Source of the DNA: Variovorax guangxiensis
GTDB lineage: Bacteria > Pseudomonadota > Gammaproteobacteria > Burkholderiales > Burkholderiaceae_C
NCBI RefSeq assembly: GCF_003952165.1
Contig: NZ_RXFT01000016.1
Location: 62,001-126,000 of the forward strand
Length of the DNA: 64,000 nt
Reading direction: 5' to 3'
The position numbers were made by a program, and so were the translations under genes. The first letter of the stretch is position 1, and each line of letters begins with the position of its first letter. Shown piece after piece: positions 41,824 through 51,286 of this stretch. The notes beneath the pieces are model-generated. The model searched no databases. It was not told where the DNA came from and saw only the letters and a program-made list of their open reading frames with translations.

Positions 41824-43767
41824 TCACGTCAACGGTCTCTGCTCTGCACCCACGCGGCGGCGAAGCAGAAGACCGTTCTCGCTGTCCGAAGAAAGCCTGA
41901 GACGCTCAAAGGGCTTGAACGCCTCGGCGGGCTCTGTCGAGGTGGTGACGATGTACTGGAAGGCATCGCTTTCGCCCGATGCCACGTGGCCCAGCAGAGC
42001 CCACAGCATGGACTCGCTCATCTCCGCCTCTCGCGGCGAGTCATGCAGAAGGAAGCCCGGATGAAGGCTTTCCGGAGAGGTGCTATCGATCAGGCAGGCA
42101 ATGTCTCCGGCCAGTATTTCGAGCACCTTGAAGGTCGTCGAGTGCATGGGCCCCATCTGGAACGGGCGGTTGCGGTGCTTGTCGTCATCGCTGAGCAGGC
42201 CCCAGTGAAATGAGGGGAGTGACTTGGCGACAGACTGCATCGCGGCACTGATGACCTGGCGGCGCCCTTTCACGGCGTCGCGCTCTTTGTCGAGCTGGAT
42301 TTGAAGCTGGCTATGGCGGCGCTGCGTCGATTCCAGTTGGCGCTCCAGCGTCGCGATCTCCGGTGAGGATGACTTGCCTGTGGCGATGTCTTCATAGAGT
42401 TCATAGTCCTCGATGGCATCGCTGAGAAGCTGGTCGGCGGACAGGGACTGTGCATGCCTCGTGGTCAGCGCGGCATCCCGCTGGTCGATGGCTGTCAGTT
42501 GCTCATTCATGGGGACCGCTTCGGTCTCCAGTTCGGCCAGGCGGCGACGCAGGGGCAGCAGCTCGCTTTCAAGCGTCTCTTTGGCGCGCTGATGCTGTGT
42601 GATGCGTTGTTTTCGGTCAATCTGCGTCTGCTCGATCCGCGTCATCACGTGACTGCAGTCCCTCAGCAAACGGTTTCCTGCATCGCAGCGGGTGGGTAGC
42701 TGTTGCTGTAAAGACGATGCCTCTTTTTGGAGCCTATCTACCTCTTGTATGTCACCGTCCGCCAACGCTTCCATTTGCTTGATCTCATTGGTCAGAAGAT
42801 CGATGCCAGCTTTCAGAGGCGCACGCTTTTCCATCCATGCCTGGCGCCGCGCCGCGAACTCTTGCCGCTCGGCATCGATGGTCAACAGTTCCTGTTGATA
42901 GGCCCCATGCCGCTGCTTGGCGATACCGATCAGATTCGGATGTTCAAGCAAACCATCTTGCCGGAACGGCGTTTGGGCTGAGACGTTCAGGCGGCGGGCC
43001 AACTGACGGCGAACGTGTTTCAGCAAGCGCCCGGGCTCCTCGCGCAGCGCTTGCAAATTTGCTTTGTGCTTTTCCAGCGCTTTGGCTGTGCCGTCCAGCT
43101 CGCGCAAAGTGGCGCCATCGGGCAGCAGGCCCAGCACGATCTGCATCAGCGCAGCAGGTGATTTGGCGGGCCAACTGAAGCCGGAGCCATCTGCGCGCCA
43201 CTGGTAATAGTTCTGATAACGGGCGTTCTGATCGCGTGAGCACCAGGCCAGAATCTGATGCCATTCGATGGACTGCTTGGACCCCGGCAGTTTCTGTACG
43301 GGCAGTATTTCCACCAGATGCCGCCGTAGCGCGGCCTGGTAGGCGGCGAATTCATTCTCAGCGCCATTGGCGGCCAGTTGCTGCCAGTCCGCCGTGCGCG
43401 ATGCGCGGTAGTGCTTCTGGTGCAGCCACGGCTTGACCACTGTCCAGGTTTCACCACCCACGTGCACACGCGCGGCGACAGCGCCCTCTTTCAGTTCGCG
43501 GCTGTGCAACAATTCATCGCGCAAGGTGGAGCCATCGGACCAGAGTGGGTCATCCAGCACAAAGCGTAGCAACTGACAGAACGCAGTTTTGCCCACGCCG
43601 TGCCCGGAGCTGCCCGTGCCTGGTGGCGACACGATCAGGTTCAGCCCACGCCGCAAGGGGATTTCGCGCAAGGGCTGGGTAGCTGTGAGCGAGTCCAGCA
43701 GCCACAGCGTTTCCACCCACAGACGGGGCTTAACCGAGTTTAGTGCAGAGATGCTGACGTCGCTCAT
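41824..43767 (-). CDS. SMC/Rad50-like coiled-coil ATPase
   Basis: 647 residues. The N-terminal P-loop is in SPPGTGSSGHGVGKTAF (48-63). Two long coiled-coil arms (about 255-345 and 365-525, with heptad-like EAVPMNEQLTAIDQRDAAL and ERQLESTQRRHSQLQIQLDK) flank a short hinge-like region with CDAGNRLLRDC, which could be a zinc-hook-like turn. The C-terminal lobe has a Walker B-like GFLLHDSPREAEMS (near 568). The layout is that of SMC/RecN/Rad50 ATPases, which bind or scan DNA. It is four bases from the methyltransferase gene, in the same operon. Confidence 0.85.
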   Translation of the reverse strand: MSDVSISALNSVKPRLWVETLWLLDSLTATQPLREIPLRRGLNLIVSPPGTGSSGHGVGKTAFCQLLRFVLDDPLWSDGSTLRDELLHSRELKEGAVAARVHVGGETWTVVKPWLHQKHYRASRTADWQQLAANGAENEFAAYQAALRRHLVEILPVQKLPGSKQSIEWHQILAWCSRDQNARYQNYYQWRADGSGFSWPAKSPAALMQIVLGLLPDGATLRELDGTAKALEKHKANLQALREEPGRLLKHVRRQLARRLNVSAQTPFRQDGLLEHPNLIGIAKQRHGAYQQELLTIDAERQEFAARRQAWMEKRAPLKAGIDLLTNEIKQMEALADGDIQEVDRLQKEASSLQQQLPTRCDAGNRLLRDCSHVMTRIEQTQIDRKQRITQHQRAKETLESELLPLRRRLAELETEAVPMNEQLTAIDQRDAALTTRHAQSLSADQLLSDAIEDYELYEDIATGKSSSPEIATLERQLESTQRRHSQLQIQLDKERDAVKGRRQVISAAMQSVAKSLPSFHWGLLSDDDKHRNRPFQMGPMHSTTFKVLEILAGDIACLIDSTSPESLHPGFLLHDSPREAEMSESMLWALLGHVASGESDAFQYIVTTSTEPAEAFKPFERLRLSSDSENGLLLRRRVGAEQRPLT

Positions 43768-43771
43768 AAGA

Positions 43772-46700
43772 CTACCCCTGCTTGCGTAACTCGTGGGACT
43801 GCACGGCCGATGTCGAACCGGCCAGCGTCTCTTTCAGCGCCGCCTCCCTCCGATCGCGGGCCTGGATCAAAGCGGTAGCCAATGACTGGGTGCGGTGATC
43901 GCCAATGACGTCGGCCAGCGCCTCCGGGTTGCGGATGGACAGGGGCGCGGTGATAGGAATGCCCAGCAGGTCATGCAGCCAGCCACGCATATGCCCCCAA
44001 CGCTCCGTATTCACGGGTGCCAGCCAGGAAGGCAACACCTCGACGGATGGTATGTTGTTGGGCAGCGGGGCCAACAGGATGAGCCGAAGGCGGCTGTCGT
44101 CGCACGGGCCGGCCTGTATGAGTACATCGCACACCAGGCCCGCCAACCAATCCTCGGCTTCGGAAGCCGGTGTGCCGCCCTTCAGATAGATAGGCAGCGG
44201 CACGGTGCGCCGCACCGGCTGGGGCGCCGGAATATTGACAGGGGGTTGCGCTCGCAGAGCGTCCCATGCCGCCAACACGAGCCTTTGCGTGCGGTATTCG
44301 CCCAGCTCGCGTAGCTCCTTATTCTTGAGCACGCGGAAGGTTTCGCTGGGGTAATCCTCGCCCATCACATCGGCGGGGTCGAGGATGTAGCGCAGTTCGT
44401 CTTGGGTGAGGCCGTAGAGCTTGGCGTAGTAGGCGTCGAGTTCGGCGCGTAGGATGGCGCGGCGGTCCGCATCGAAGGAAAAGGGCGGGCCGCCGTAGCC
44501 CAGGTCTTTGGCCCAGTCGACTAGGTCGTGAGCAACGTAGGTGAGTTCGAGTACCCGCGGGACGATATGGGCGAGATCGGCTTCGGTGTATCGGTCAGGG
44601 GGCAGGACAGGAAGCTGCTTGTAAATGAAATAGTTCATATGCGTGCCGCCCGTCTTGTGGCGAGCCACGAAGTCGAACACCAGCGCATCAAGGTTTCCCA
44701 GCAAGGCAGCAAACGGCCGCGAATCTTCACGCTCGGCAAACAACATGAGTGGCAATTGGTTTCCGACCCCTACCACCGGCATCACCGACGCAATCACCGT
44801 GCGTTCGTTGGTGGCATTGGTAATGTCTCGCCAGCCCATCAACCAGCCGTGCTGCGAACCCTTGTCGCTCAGGCGCTCTTCCACTTCACTGCGGTTGACC
44901 CAGTAACGCGGGGCGACGGTGAAATCCGCCGAGGCTTTTTCAATGGCGGTGACGTCGCGGCTGCCGCCATCTTCCGCGTAGGTAGCCCAGCGGTGGTCGA
45001 ACTGGTGGATGAGCTTGGCTTCATAAAGCGGTAGGCGATTGAGGGCAGGCGCGTCCTTGAACAGGTGGCTGTCATTCGACATGTGCAACATGGCCATGAA
45101 CGAAATGCCCCACGGGTTTTGCGCGGGCCTCACGGTCATGGCCTGCTTGCCCTCGCCTGCGATCACAGCGTCACGCATCAGCACTGGCGCGGCGCGATAG
45201 AGTTTCTTAGTCAGCTCCGCGTCGCGCTCGCTACGGAACACCGGGCAGGTCAGCGTGTTAGGGTTGATTAGGCGGAATTCGTCGGGCGTGAGGGCGAAGC
45301 GGCGGCGCGGGTCGGTTAAATCCTCAACAGACAACAGGTAATGCGCAAGATCGGCAGGGCCATCCGTTGCACCTATCGTCACGAGAGAAAACGGCGTGTC
45401 TGGATGAACCGAAGGGAAAATTCTTCTGGCGTTGTCGAAGCCAAATAGAGAAATCAGTTTCTGGTTGTTCACCAAGAACTGGAAGAATCTTTTCGTAGTG
45501 TCGTCGGTAGCAATGCCGGACGGAACGATGAAACCTCCTCGCCCTGTTGTTGAATGAATCTGCGAGATGGTCTCAGCAAACAGTGCATAGGTGTTCACAT
45601 CCCCTATACCTGTGAGCGGATAGCGGCCACCGTCTTCTTCGTTGACGTGGGCAAACAGGCTGGCGGCTTCTGCGGTGCGGCGTGCGCTGATGAATTCGCG
45701 GTAGATACGCTGCTCGGCCTCGTCCTCGTGCGCTTCATGCGCCAACTCGGGGTAGAGGTGGCGCGCCAGCATGCCTTCGCCGAGCCACTGGATGCGCTGG
45801 GCACGCTCGGCCTTGTTGCGGGCATCAAACACGTCGCGATGGCGGGTGGCGAAGAATTCTTCCTCCTGCAGCTTGATGCGTTCCCACGGCGGATTGGCCA
45901 GTACGCAATCAAAGCCGCCTTGCGCGAACACTTGCGGAAAGGCCAGCGGCCAGTGGAACACGCGGGCTTCTGCGCAGGCTTGTTTGGCGGCGGCCAGCGC
46001 GGGCTGCTGGTCGGCGGGTAGTGCGCTGCCCAGCAGGGTGAGGTAGAGCGTGGAGGTGGTCGGGATGGCCTGGGCCATGCCTTCGGTCTTGGGCAGCAGG
46101 TAGGCGCCTAGCAGCAGGTCGGCGGCCAGGGCCAGGTGGTGGTTGCGTGCGTGGCGCAGGTATTGGTCCCATGCATTGGCCTTGGCGGCGATCTGCTGGG
46201 TGCTGTCTTCGGGTAGGGCTTCTAGCGCTTGCAGTTCGGCTAGGCCGCTGGCGTTGTCGAGGTGCAAGCGACTTTGCGGGCTGGTGCGCTCGACGTTCAG
46301 TTGCTTCAGTGCGTGGGCATTGGCTTTGGCCAGTTGCTTGCAGATGTCCTTGTCGTCGCCGCTGAGGGGCTTGAAGGCCTCCTTGGCAATGCCGCGTTCC
46401 AGCGCATGCAGGTCGGTCAGGCCCAGCAGGGCGTCGCCCACCTGCAGGTGGTGTTCGAGAAAGCCCAAGGGGCGGCCTTCCTCGTAGCCCTCCAGCCACA
46501 GGGCCATGCGCGCGAGTTCGATCGCCATGGGGTTGCGGTCCACGCCGTAGATGCAGTGGGCCACCACTTCGCGCAGGGCATGACGGTAGTCCTGCGGCTT
46601 GATGGAGCCTTCCTGTCCGCCTTCGAGGCTACGCAGCTGTGCCAGCTTCTCCGCCAGGCGGCGGGCGGCGGCAAGCAGGAAGTGGCCGCTGCCGCAGGCG

Positions 46701-48331
46701 GGGTCGATGACGCGGATAGCCAGCAGGGCCCGCACGGGATCTGCGGGCTGGGCGGCCAGGCGCTGGTCGATGACGGGATCGAGCGCGCTGTAGATGAGCT
46801 GCTGTACCAGACTGTCGGGTGTGTAGTAGCTGCCGGTGAGCTTGCGGTCATTGCCGGCCACGGTGCTGGTGGTATTGCCTTCTGCATTGAGGCCGATGAA
46901 GCCGAAGCGGCGCGCAGGCAGATCGACTTCAGGTACGAGTTCGAGCAAGCTCTCGTACACGCTGCCCAGTTCTTCGGTGCCCATGTTGCGATAGTCGATG
47001 GGAGCCAGCGGCGCGCCGGGCTGCCTGGCCCAGCGCAGGCTGTGCATGGCGGCCAACAGGTCGGCGTTGCTGAGCTGGGCGGCGTCAAGCGCGGGGCATT
47101 GCGTAGGGGCGAACAGGCCACCCAGGGCGGGCAGGCCCAGGCGAGGTTGTCCGTGGGCCAGACCTTGGAAGACGATCTTGACGCCTTGCCAGAGGTCGTC
47201 GAAGCGGTTGCGGGCGCGGCGGCGCAGGGCCAGGTCGCGCAGGCGGGTGAGGGCGTAGCCCTGGGCGTAGGCTTGGGCTGCGGCGTGTTTGGCGCGCAGC
47301 GTGGCTTCGTCGTCGCTGGGCTGCGGGGCGCTGGGGATGAGGGCGCGCTCTTCGACGCTGAAGACGAAGATGAAGCGGTAGATGAGCCGCAACAATTGGG
47401 CGTAGTAGGCGTCCTTGCCCAGGCTGCCGTCTTGCAGGGCCTGGCGCAGAACGTTGTTGGCAGGGTGCTGCACGAAGCCCTGGCCCAGGGTGATGAGGGC
47501 TTGTGTGACGCCTCGGCGCAGGCCGTTGCGCACGCGGGTGCCTTCTTCCTGCCCGGCCTCGCGCCAGGCTTCCCATGCCAGCGGTGCAGAGCTGTCGTCA
47601 GTGCCCGGCAGCAGGCCGGCGCGGCTGGCGTGCAGCAGGCGCCAAGCGTAGGCGAATTCAGCCAGGCGCTGGCCGGCCAACAGGTCTTGCAGATCGATGT
47701 CGAGGTAACTGGGGCGCGTGAGGGTGGCGGCGTCACGCAACAGGCGCAAGGTTTTGCCGTTGCTGACCAAGGCCCAGTGGTGGTCGGGGCTGGCGTTAAG
47801 CAGTTCCTGCGCGAGCTGGAAGGCAGATTTTTTGCGGCTGCCGCTGTTGCCGCCGTCAGCGTGATGCACGGCGAAGCGGGGATGGGGTTCGTCCAGCCCC
47901 AGGGTGTGTGGGGCCACCACGATGGGGATGGCGTGGCTGAGCGCGCCTCCCGCGCCCGCCGGGCCGGTGGCCAGGTGGGTAATGGGGTAGTGCCGGTCGC
48001 CCACGGTGAGGCCAGCGCTGGCTGCTACCACAGGGTAGGCCAGTGCGTCGTGCAACAGTTCGGTGATGAAGCTGGCGCTGGCGTGCTGGGCGGGGACGTC
48101 GGTGCGCTCCAGCAGCGGGGCAAAAGCACGCCATTGGGCGCTGGCGATCTGGAAAGCGCGGCTGTATTCGTCCTTGAACTTGAGGCCCTTGGGCAGGCGG
48201 TAGTCGGCCTCGGTCTGCAGGCGGGCCAGGCCGAGGGCGGCTTTTTCCAGCACATCGGGCAGGAACAGGCCGCCCTCCAGCCGCAGGGTGGGCAGGTTGA
48301 GCGTAGTGGCGTGGCGGCGGACGCTTCTCAT
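43772..48331 (-). CDS. Large N6-adenine DNA methyltransferase (Eco57I/DrmMI-like)
   Basis: 1519 residues. The central methyltransferase has motif I DPACGSGHFLLAAARR (near 542) and motif IV VLANPPWERIK (near 808-818), the NPPW form of N6-adenine enzymes. The N-terminal 500 residues resemble the N-terminal region of type IIG enzymes (AFQLAQELLN, then HWALVSNGKTLRLLRD), where a PD-(D/E)XK nuclease may lie; I cannot identify an intact nuclease triad. The C-terminal 600 residues should hold the target-recognition domain. Class 1 DISARM uses a comparable methylase with a SNF2 helicase, as here. It presumably marks host DNA so that the system ignores self (inference). Confidence 0.88.
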   Translation of the reverse strand: MRSVRRHATTLNLPTLRLEGGLFLPDVLEKAALGLARLQTEADYRLPKGLKFKDEYSRAFQIASAQWRAFAPLLERTDVPAQHASASFITELLHDALAYPVVAASAGLTVGDRHYPITHLATGPAGAGGALSHAIPIVVAPHTLGLDEPHPRFAVHHADGGNSGSRKKSAFQLAQELLNASPDHHWALVSNGKTLRLLRDAATLTRPSYLDIDLQDLLAGQRLAEFAYAWRLLHASRAGLLPGTDDSSAPLAWEAWREAGQEEGTRVRNGLRRGVTQALITLGQGFVQHPANNVLRQALQDGSLGKDAYYAQLLRLIYRFIFVFSVEERALIPSAPQPSDDEATLRAKHAAAQAYAQGYALTRLRDLALRRRARNRFDDLWQGVKIVFQGLAHGQPRLGLPALGGLFAPTQCPALDAAQLSNADLLAAMHSLRWARQPGAPLAPIDYRNMGTEELGSVYESLLELVPEVDLPARRFGFIGLNAEGNTTSTVAGNDRKLTGSYYTPDSLVQQLIYSALDPVIDQRLAAQPADPVRALLAIRVIDPACGSGHFLLAAARRLAEKLAQLRSLEGGQEGSIKPQDYRHALREVVAHCIYGVDRNPMAIELARMALWLEGYEEGRPLGFLEHHLQVGDALLGLTDLHALERGIAKEAFKPLSGDDKDICKQLAKANAHALKQLNVERTSPQSRLHLDNASGLAELQALEALPEDSTQQIAAKANAWDQYLRHARNHHLALAADLLLGAYLLPKTEGMAQAIPTTSTLYLTLLGSALPADQQPALAAAKQACAEARVFHWPLAFPQVFAQGGFDCVLANPPWERIKLQEEEFFATRHRDVFDARNKAERAQRIQWLGEGMLARHLYPELAHEAHEDEAEQRIYREFISARRTAEAASLFAHVNEEDGGRYPLTGIGDVNTYALFAETISQIHSTTGRGGFIVPSGIATDDTTKRFFQFLVNNQKLISLFGFDNARRIFPSVHPDTPFSLVTIGATDGPADLAHYLLSVEDLTDPRRRFALTPDEFRLINPNTLTCPVFRSERDAELTKKLYRAAPVLMRDAVIAGEGKQAMTVRPAQNPWGISFMAMLHMSNDSHLFKDAPALNRLPLYEAKLIHQFDHRWATYAEDGGSRDVTAIEKASADFTVAPRYWVNRSEVEERLSDKGSQHGWLMGWRDITNATNERTVIASVMPVVGVGNQLPLMLFAEREDSRPFAALLGNLDALVFDFVARHKTGGTHMNYFIYKQLPVLPPDRYTEADLAHIVPRVLELTYVAHDLVDWAKDLGYGGPPFSFDADRRAILRAELDAYYAKLYGLTQDELRYILDPADVMGEDYPSETFRVLKNKELRELGEYRTQRLVLAAWDALRAQPPVNIPAPQPVRRTVPLPIYLKGGTPASEAEDWLAGLVCDVLIQAGPCDDSRLRLILLAPLPNNIPSVEVLPSWLAPVNTERWGHMRGWLHDLLGIPITAPLSIRNPEALADVIGDHRTQSLATALIQARDRREAALKETLAGSTSAVQSHELRKQG

Positions 48332-48391
48332 GGGCGTTGGTAACGTGAGAACGGTTGGGTGCGCGGCTTCTGGTGCATGGCTTCGTTTGAG

Positions 48392-51277
48392 CTAAAGGGC
48401 ATCGGGCAGCAGCACATAGACGCCCATCACATCCAGGGGCAGGCAGGGGTTGACGCTGTACTGGCCCACGTCACGTGCGGCTTCGCGCACGCGGCGGTGG
48501 TCGGCCAGCAGGGCCTGGGCGCGTTCGTGGGCCAGGGTCTGCAGGCGTTCGGGGTGGGCGGACAGAAATGCCAGGGCTAGAGCCACTTCGCGCGCCATGG
48601 CATCGCGCGGCAGGTTGCCGGTGGGTACGCATTCCAGCAACTGTGCCGTGGTGTCGTCGCTCAGCCATTCGGGCTGGCTGCGGCCGCGCACGGCCAGGGC
48701 GATGGTTTCCTCGGCCATCAACTGGTAGGGCTGGCGGCGGCGCACGTAGCCCAACTGGTGGCGCAGGCGCAGCAGCACGACAGTGGTGACCACGTCCACC
48801 GCATCGGTGATGGTGGCGGCGCAGCGTGCGGTGATGACCGATTCGCCTTGCAGGGCGGTTTCGAGCAGGTGATCCGCCAGCACGGTGACGAGCGGGTGGC
48901 TACGGTGCAGGTCCGCGAAGTCCAGGTCCAGCGTGGTTTGCATAGCCTTTATGGCGCCTTCGGGCACCAGGCCATCGTCGGCCAAGCGCTGGCGAAGGGC
49001 TTCGGGCAGGTGCTGGGTGGGCAAGCGGTAGCGGGTGTTGCCGTCGTTGCGCCGAGCGGCTTCCAGCGGAGCGCCCAGGCGGGCGCAGGCGCTTTGCACG
49101 AAGCGCAGCACGTCTTGGTTGCTGCCCAGGGCGGCTTGCTGTTTTTGCCATTCGGGCAGCACTTCGTCGGGCCGGATGCGGCGCTGGGCGAATACGGTGC
49201 GGTTGGCCTTGGCTTTTTCGAGTGCGTCGGTCCACTGGGTCTGCAGGGGGGCGAGCAGTTGCTCGGCATCGCCGAAGTCGAAACCACGCTGCAGACTGTC
49301 GGAGGAGATGCGCCTCACCAGTGCGGCTTTGACGAGTGCCTGGTTGATGCGCTGCTTGTCTTCGGGCATGGGCACGAGCACACCCAGTTCCTTCTGGATC
49401 GCTTCGCCCTTGCGCAGGATGACGTTGAGCACGAAACCATCGACCGGGTTGTCGTGCCCGTAGAGCATGGTGCAGCGCACTTCGGGGGCCTGCTGGCCAA
49501 AACGGTCCACGCGCCCTTCGCGCTGTTCGTGGCGGGTGGGGTTCCAGGCCAGGTCGTAATGCACCACGGCGGTGAACAGGTGCTGGAGGTTGATGCCTTC
49601 GGAAAGGCAGTCGGTGGCAATGAGGATGCGGCCTGCCGGGGCGTCGCCGCCTTCCTCCATGCTTTCGACGCGGTCGCGGCGCTCTTCGGGGCTGAGTTCG
49701 CCGGTCACCACTTCCACCTGTGCTTGGGAAAAGTGCCTTTTCAGTTCACCGGTCACATAGTGCGCAGTGGCCACGTAGCGGCAGAACACCACGGGGGCGA
49801 AGCCGTCCTTCAGCAAGCCGTCCAGGTGGTCGATCAGTGCAGCAAGCTTGGGGTCGCCAGCTTTGCCAGAGAGGCGTTGAGCTTCGGCGATCAGAGCCTG
49901 GAGGCGGTTGGTGTCCTGCTGCGCGACATTCCACTGGCCAGCGGGTTCCAGATCGTTACCGACCAAGTCGTCGGCCTGGCCGTCGTGCAAGCGTTCGTCG
50001 TCCAGCGGATCGTCGAGTGCGTCATCGGATTGAGCCTGGGCGAAGTTGAGGCTTTTGCCTTCCAGCCGCGTGGTGAGGGCCTTGACGGCGGCAGCGGGCG
50101 ACGAGGCCACGCAGCGCAGCATGGCCAGCGTGGCGTACCAGATGAGGCGTGCACTGCCCGGCTGCTGGCTTTGCTCCACGGCTTCGGCCATTTCGCGGCA
50201 GTAGCTTTGCACGGCATCGAAGAAGGCGCCCCAGTCGCCGGTGAGCTGGTAGGTCAGTTCGGTTTTCATCCGGCGAGCAAAGCCCCGGCCGTCTTGGGTT
50301 TCTGCCTGCCATTCCACGATGTCCTTGCGGCGACGCTGCACGAAGTGCCGGGCCAGTTTCTGGCGCAGCGGGTCGTCGGCAGCGGTGCGGGACTGCAGCC
50401 GGGCAAAGGCAGGGTCGAGCAGAGAAAGCAGGTTGTAGAAGGCGACTTCATCGCCCGAATGGGGCGTGGCCGTGAGTAGGAGCAGATGGCGTTCGGCGTT
50501 TTTTGCCAGTCGTTGAAGCAGCTCAAAGCGCAGTTGCTTGCCCGTGCCGCTGCTGGCGCAGGTGTGGGCTTCGTCCACGACGATGCACTCGGGTGCAATG
50601 GAAAGGAAGTGCTCGCGGTGGCGCTCGCTCTTGATGTAGTCCAGACTGACCACGACCACGGGGTGGTGGTCAAACAGGCCTACACCGTGGGGCAGTGCAC
50701 CTTCGATGCGGCTTGCGCTGGCCGAAGTGAGCGCAACGGCCTGGAGATTGAAACGGTTTTGCAACTCGCCCTGCCACTGCTCCACAAGGTGAGGCGGACA
50801 GAGCACGGCCAAACGAGTGATTTCGCCGCGGTCCATGAGTTCGCGCACGATGAGGCCAGCCTCGATGGTCTTGCCGATGCCCACATCGTCGGCGATGAGC
50901 AGGCGCACGGTGGTCAGGCGCAAGGCCATGAGCAGGGGCACCAGTTGGTAGGCACGGGGCTCCACGGCAATGTTGCCGAATGAGCGGAAGGGGCCGCCTC
51001 CCGAGCGCAGCTTGAGGCGCAGTGCATCGCGCAGCAGCAGCGCAGCCGCATGGTTGCCCGCTTGCTCGGGCTGAGGCCAGGCAAAGGTGGCTGGTTCTAC
51101 CGGCGTGAATTCCAGCTCCGGAATGAGGGTGATGGCGTCTTCGTCTGCACCGCCCAGGGGGCGCAGACGCAGCAGATCTGCACTGTCGTCATGGCGGGTA
51201 TCAGCAAGGATCACCCATTCGCGCCCACGGGCGCGCACCAGGTTGCCGGGCATGAAGTCGTGGGTCGCAGTGGTCAT
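48392..51277 (-). CDS. SNF2-family helicase (DrmD-like)
   Basis: 961 residues. Superfamily II motifs run in order: Walker A DDVGIGKTIEAGLI (about 130-143), CIVVDEAHTCASS (DEAH, near 237), LLTATPHSG (motif III), ATDCLSEGINLQ (motif V) and HEQREGRVDRFGQQ (motif VI). The N-terminal 60 residues (FMPGNLVRARGREWVILAD) form a small beta-rich domain usual in the RapA/DrmD-like subgroup. It is the same type as the DrmD helicase of class 1 DISARM and lies between the methylase and the second helicase, also as in DISARM. Predicted to translocate on duplex DNA. Confidence 0.88.
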   Translation of the reverse strand: MTTATHDFMPGNLVRARGREWVILADTRHDDSADLLRLRPLGGADEDAITLIPELEFTPVEPATFAWPQPEQAGNHAAALLLRDALRLKLRSGGGPFRSFGNIAVEPRAYQLVPLLMALRLTTVRLLIADDVGIGKTIEAGLIVRELMDRGEITRLAVLCPPHLVEQWQGELQNRFNLQAVALTSASASRIEGALPHGVGLFDHHPVVVVSLDYIKSERHREHFLSIAPECIVVDEAHTCASSGTGKQLRFELLQRLAKNAERHLLLLTATPHSGDEVAFYNLLSLLDPAFARLQSRTAADDPLRQKLARHFVQRRRKDIVEWQAETQDGRGFARRMKTELTYQLTGDWGAFFDAVQSYCREMAEAVEQSQQPGSARLIWYATLAMLRCVASSPAAAVKALTTRLEGKSLNFAQAQSDDALDDPLDDERLHDGQADDLVGNDLEPAGQWNVAQQDTNRLQALIAEAQRLSGKAGDPKLAALIDHLDGLLKDGFAPVVFCRYVATAHYVTGELKRHFSQAQVEVVTGELSPEERRDRVESMEEGGDAPAGRILIATDCLSEGINLQHLFTAVVHYDLAWNPTRHEQREGRVDRFGQQAPEVRCTMLYGHDNPVDGFVLNVILRKGEAIQKELGVLVPMPEDKQRINQALVKAALVRRISSDSLQRGFDFGDAEQLLAPLQTQWTDALEKAKANRTVFAQRRIRPDEVLPEWQKQQAALGSNQDVLRFVQSACARLGAPLEAARRNDGNTRYRLPTQHLPEALRQRLADDGLVPEGAIKAMQTTLDLDFADLHRSHPLVTVLADHLLETALQGESVITARCAATITDAVDVVTTVVLLRLRHQLGYVRRRQPYQLMAEETIALAVRGRSQPEWLSDDTTAQLLECVPTGNLPRDAMAREVALALAFLSAHPERLQTLAHERAQALLADHRRVREAARDVGQYSVNPCLPLDVMGVYVLLPDAL

Positions 51278-51286
51278 GCGGATGGC

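Noticed and set aside
43772-48331. BREX PglX methyltransferase
   Set aside because: No PglZ, BrxC or Lon-like BrxL genes nearby; the neighbours are DISARM-like helicases.
46262-50479. Long rightward open frames opposite the methyltransferase and SNF2 helicase
   Set aside because: Antisense shadows of strongly supported genes with no domain.
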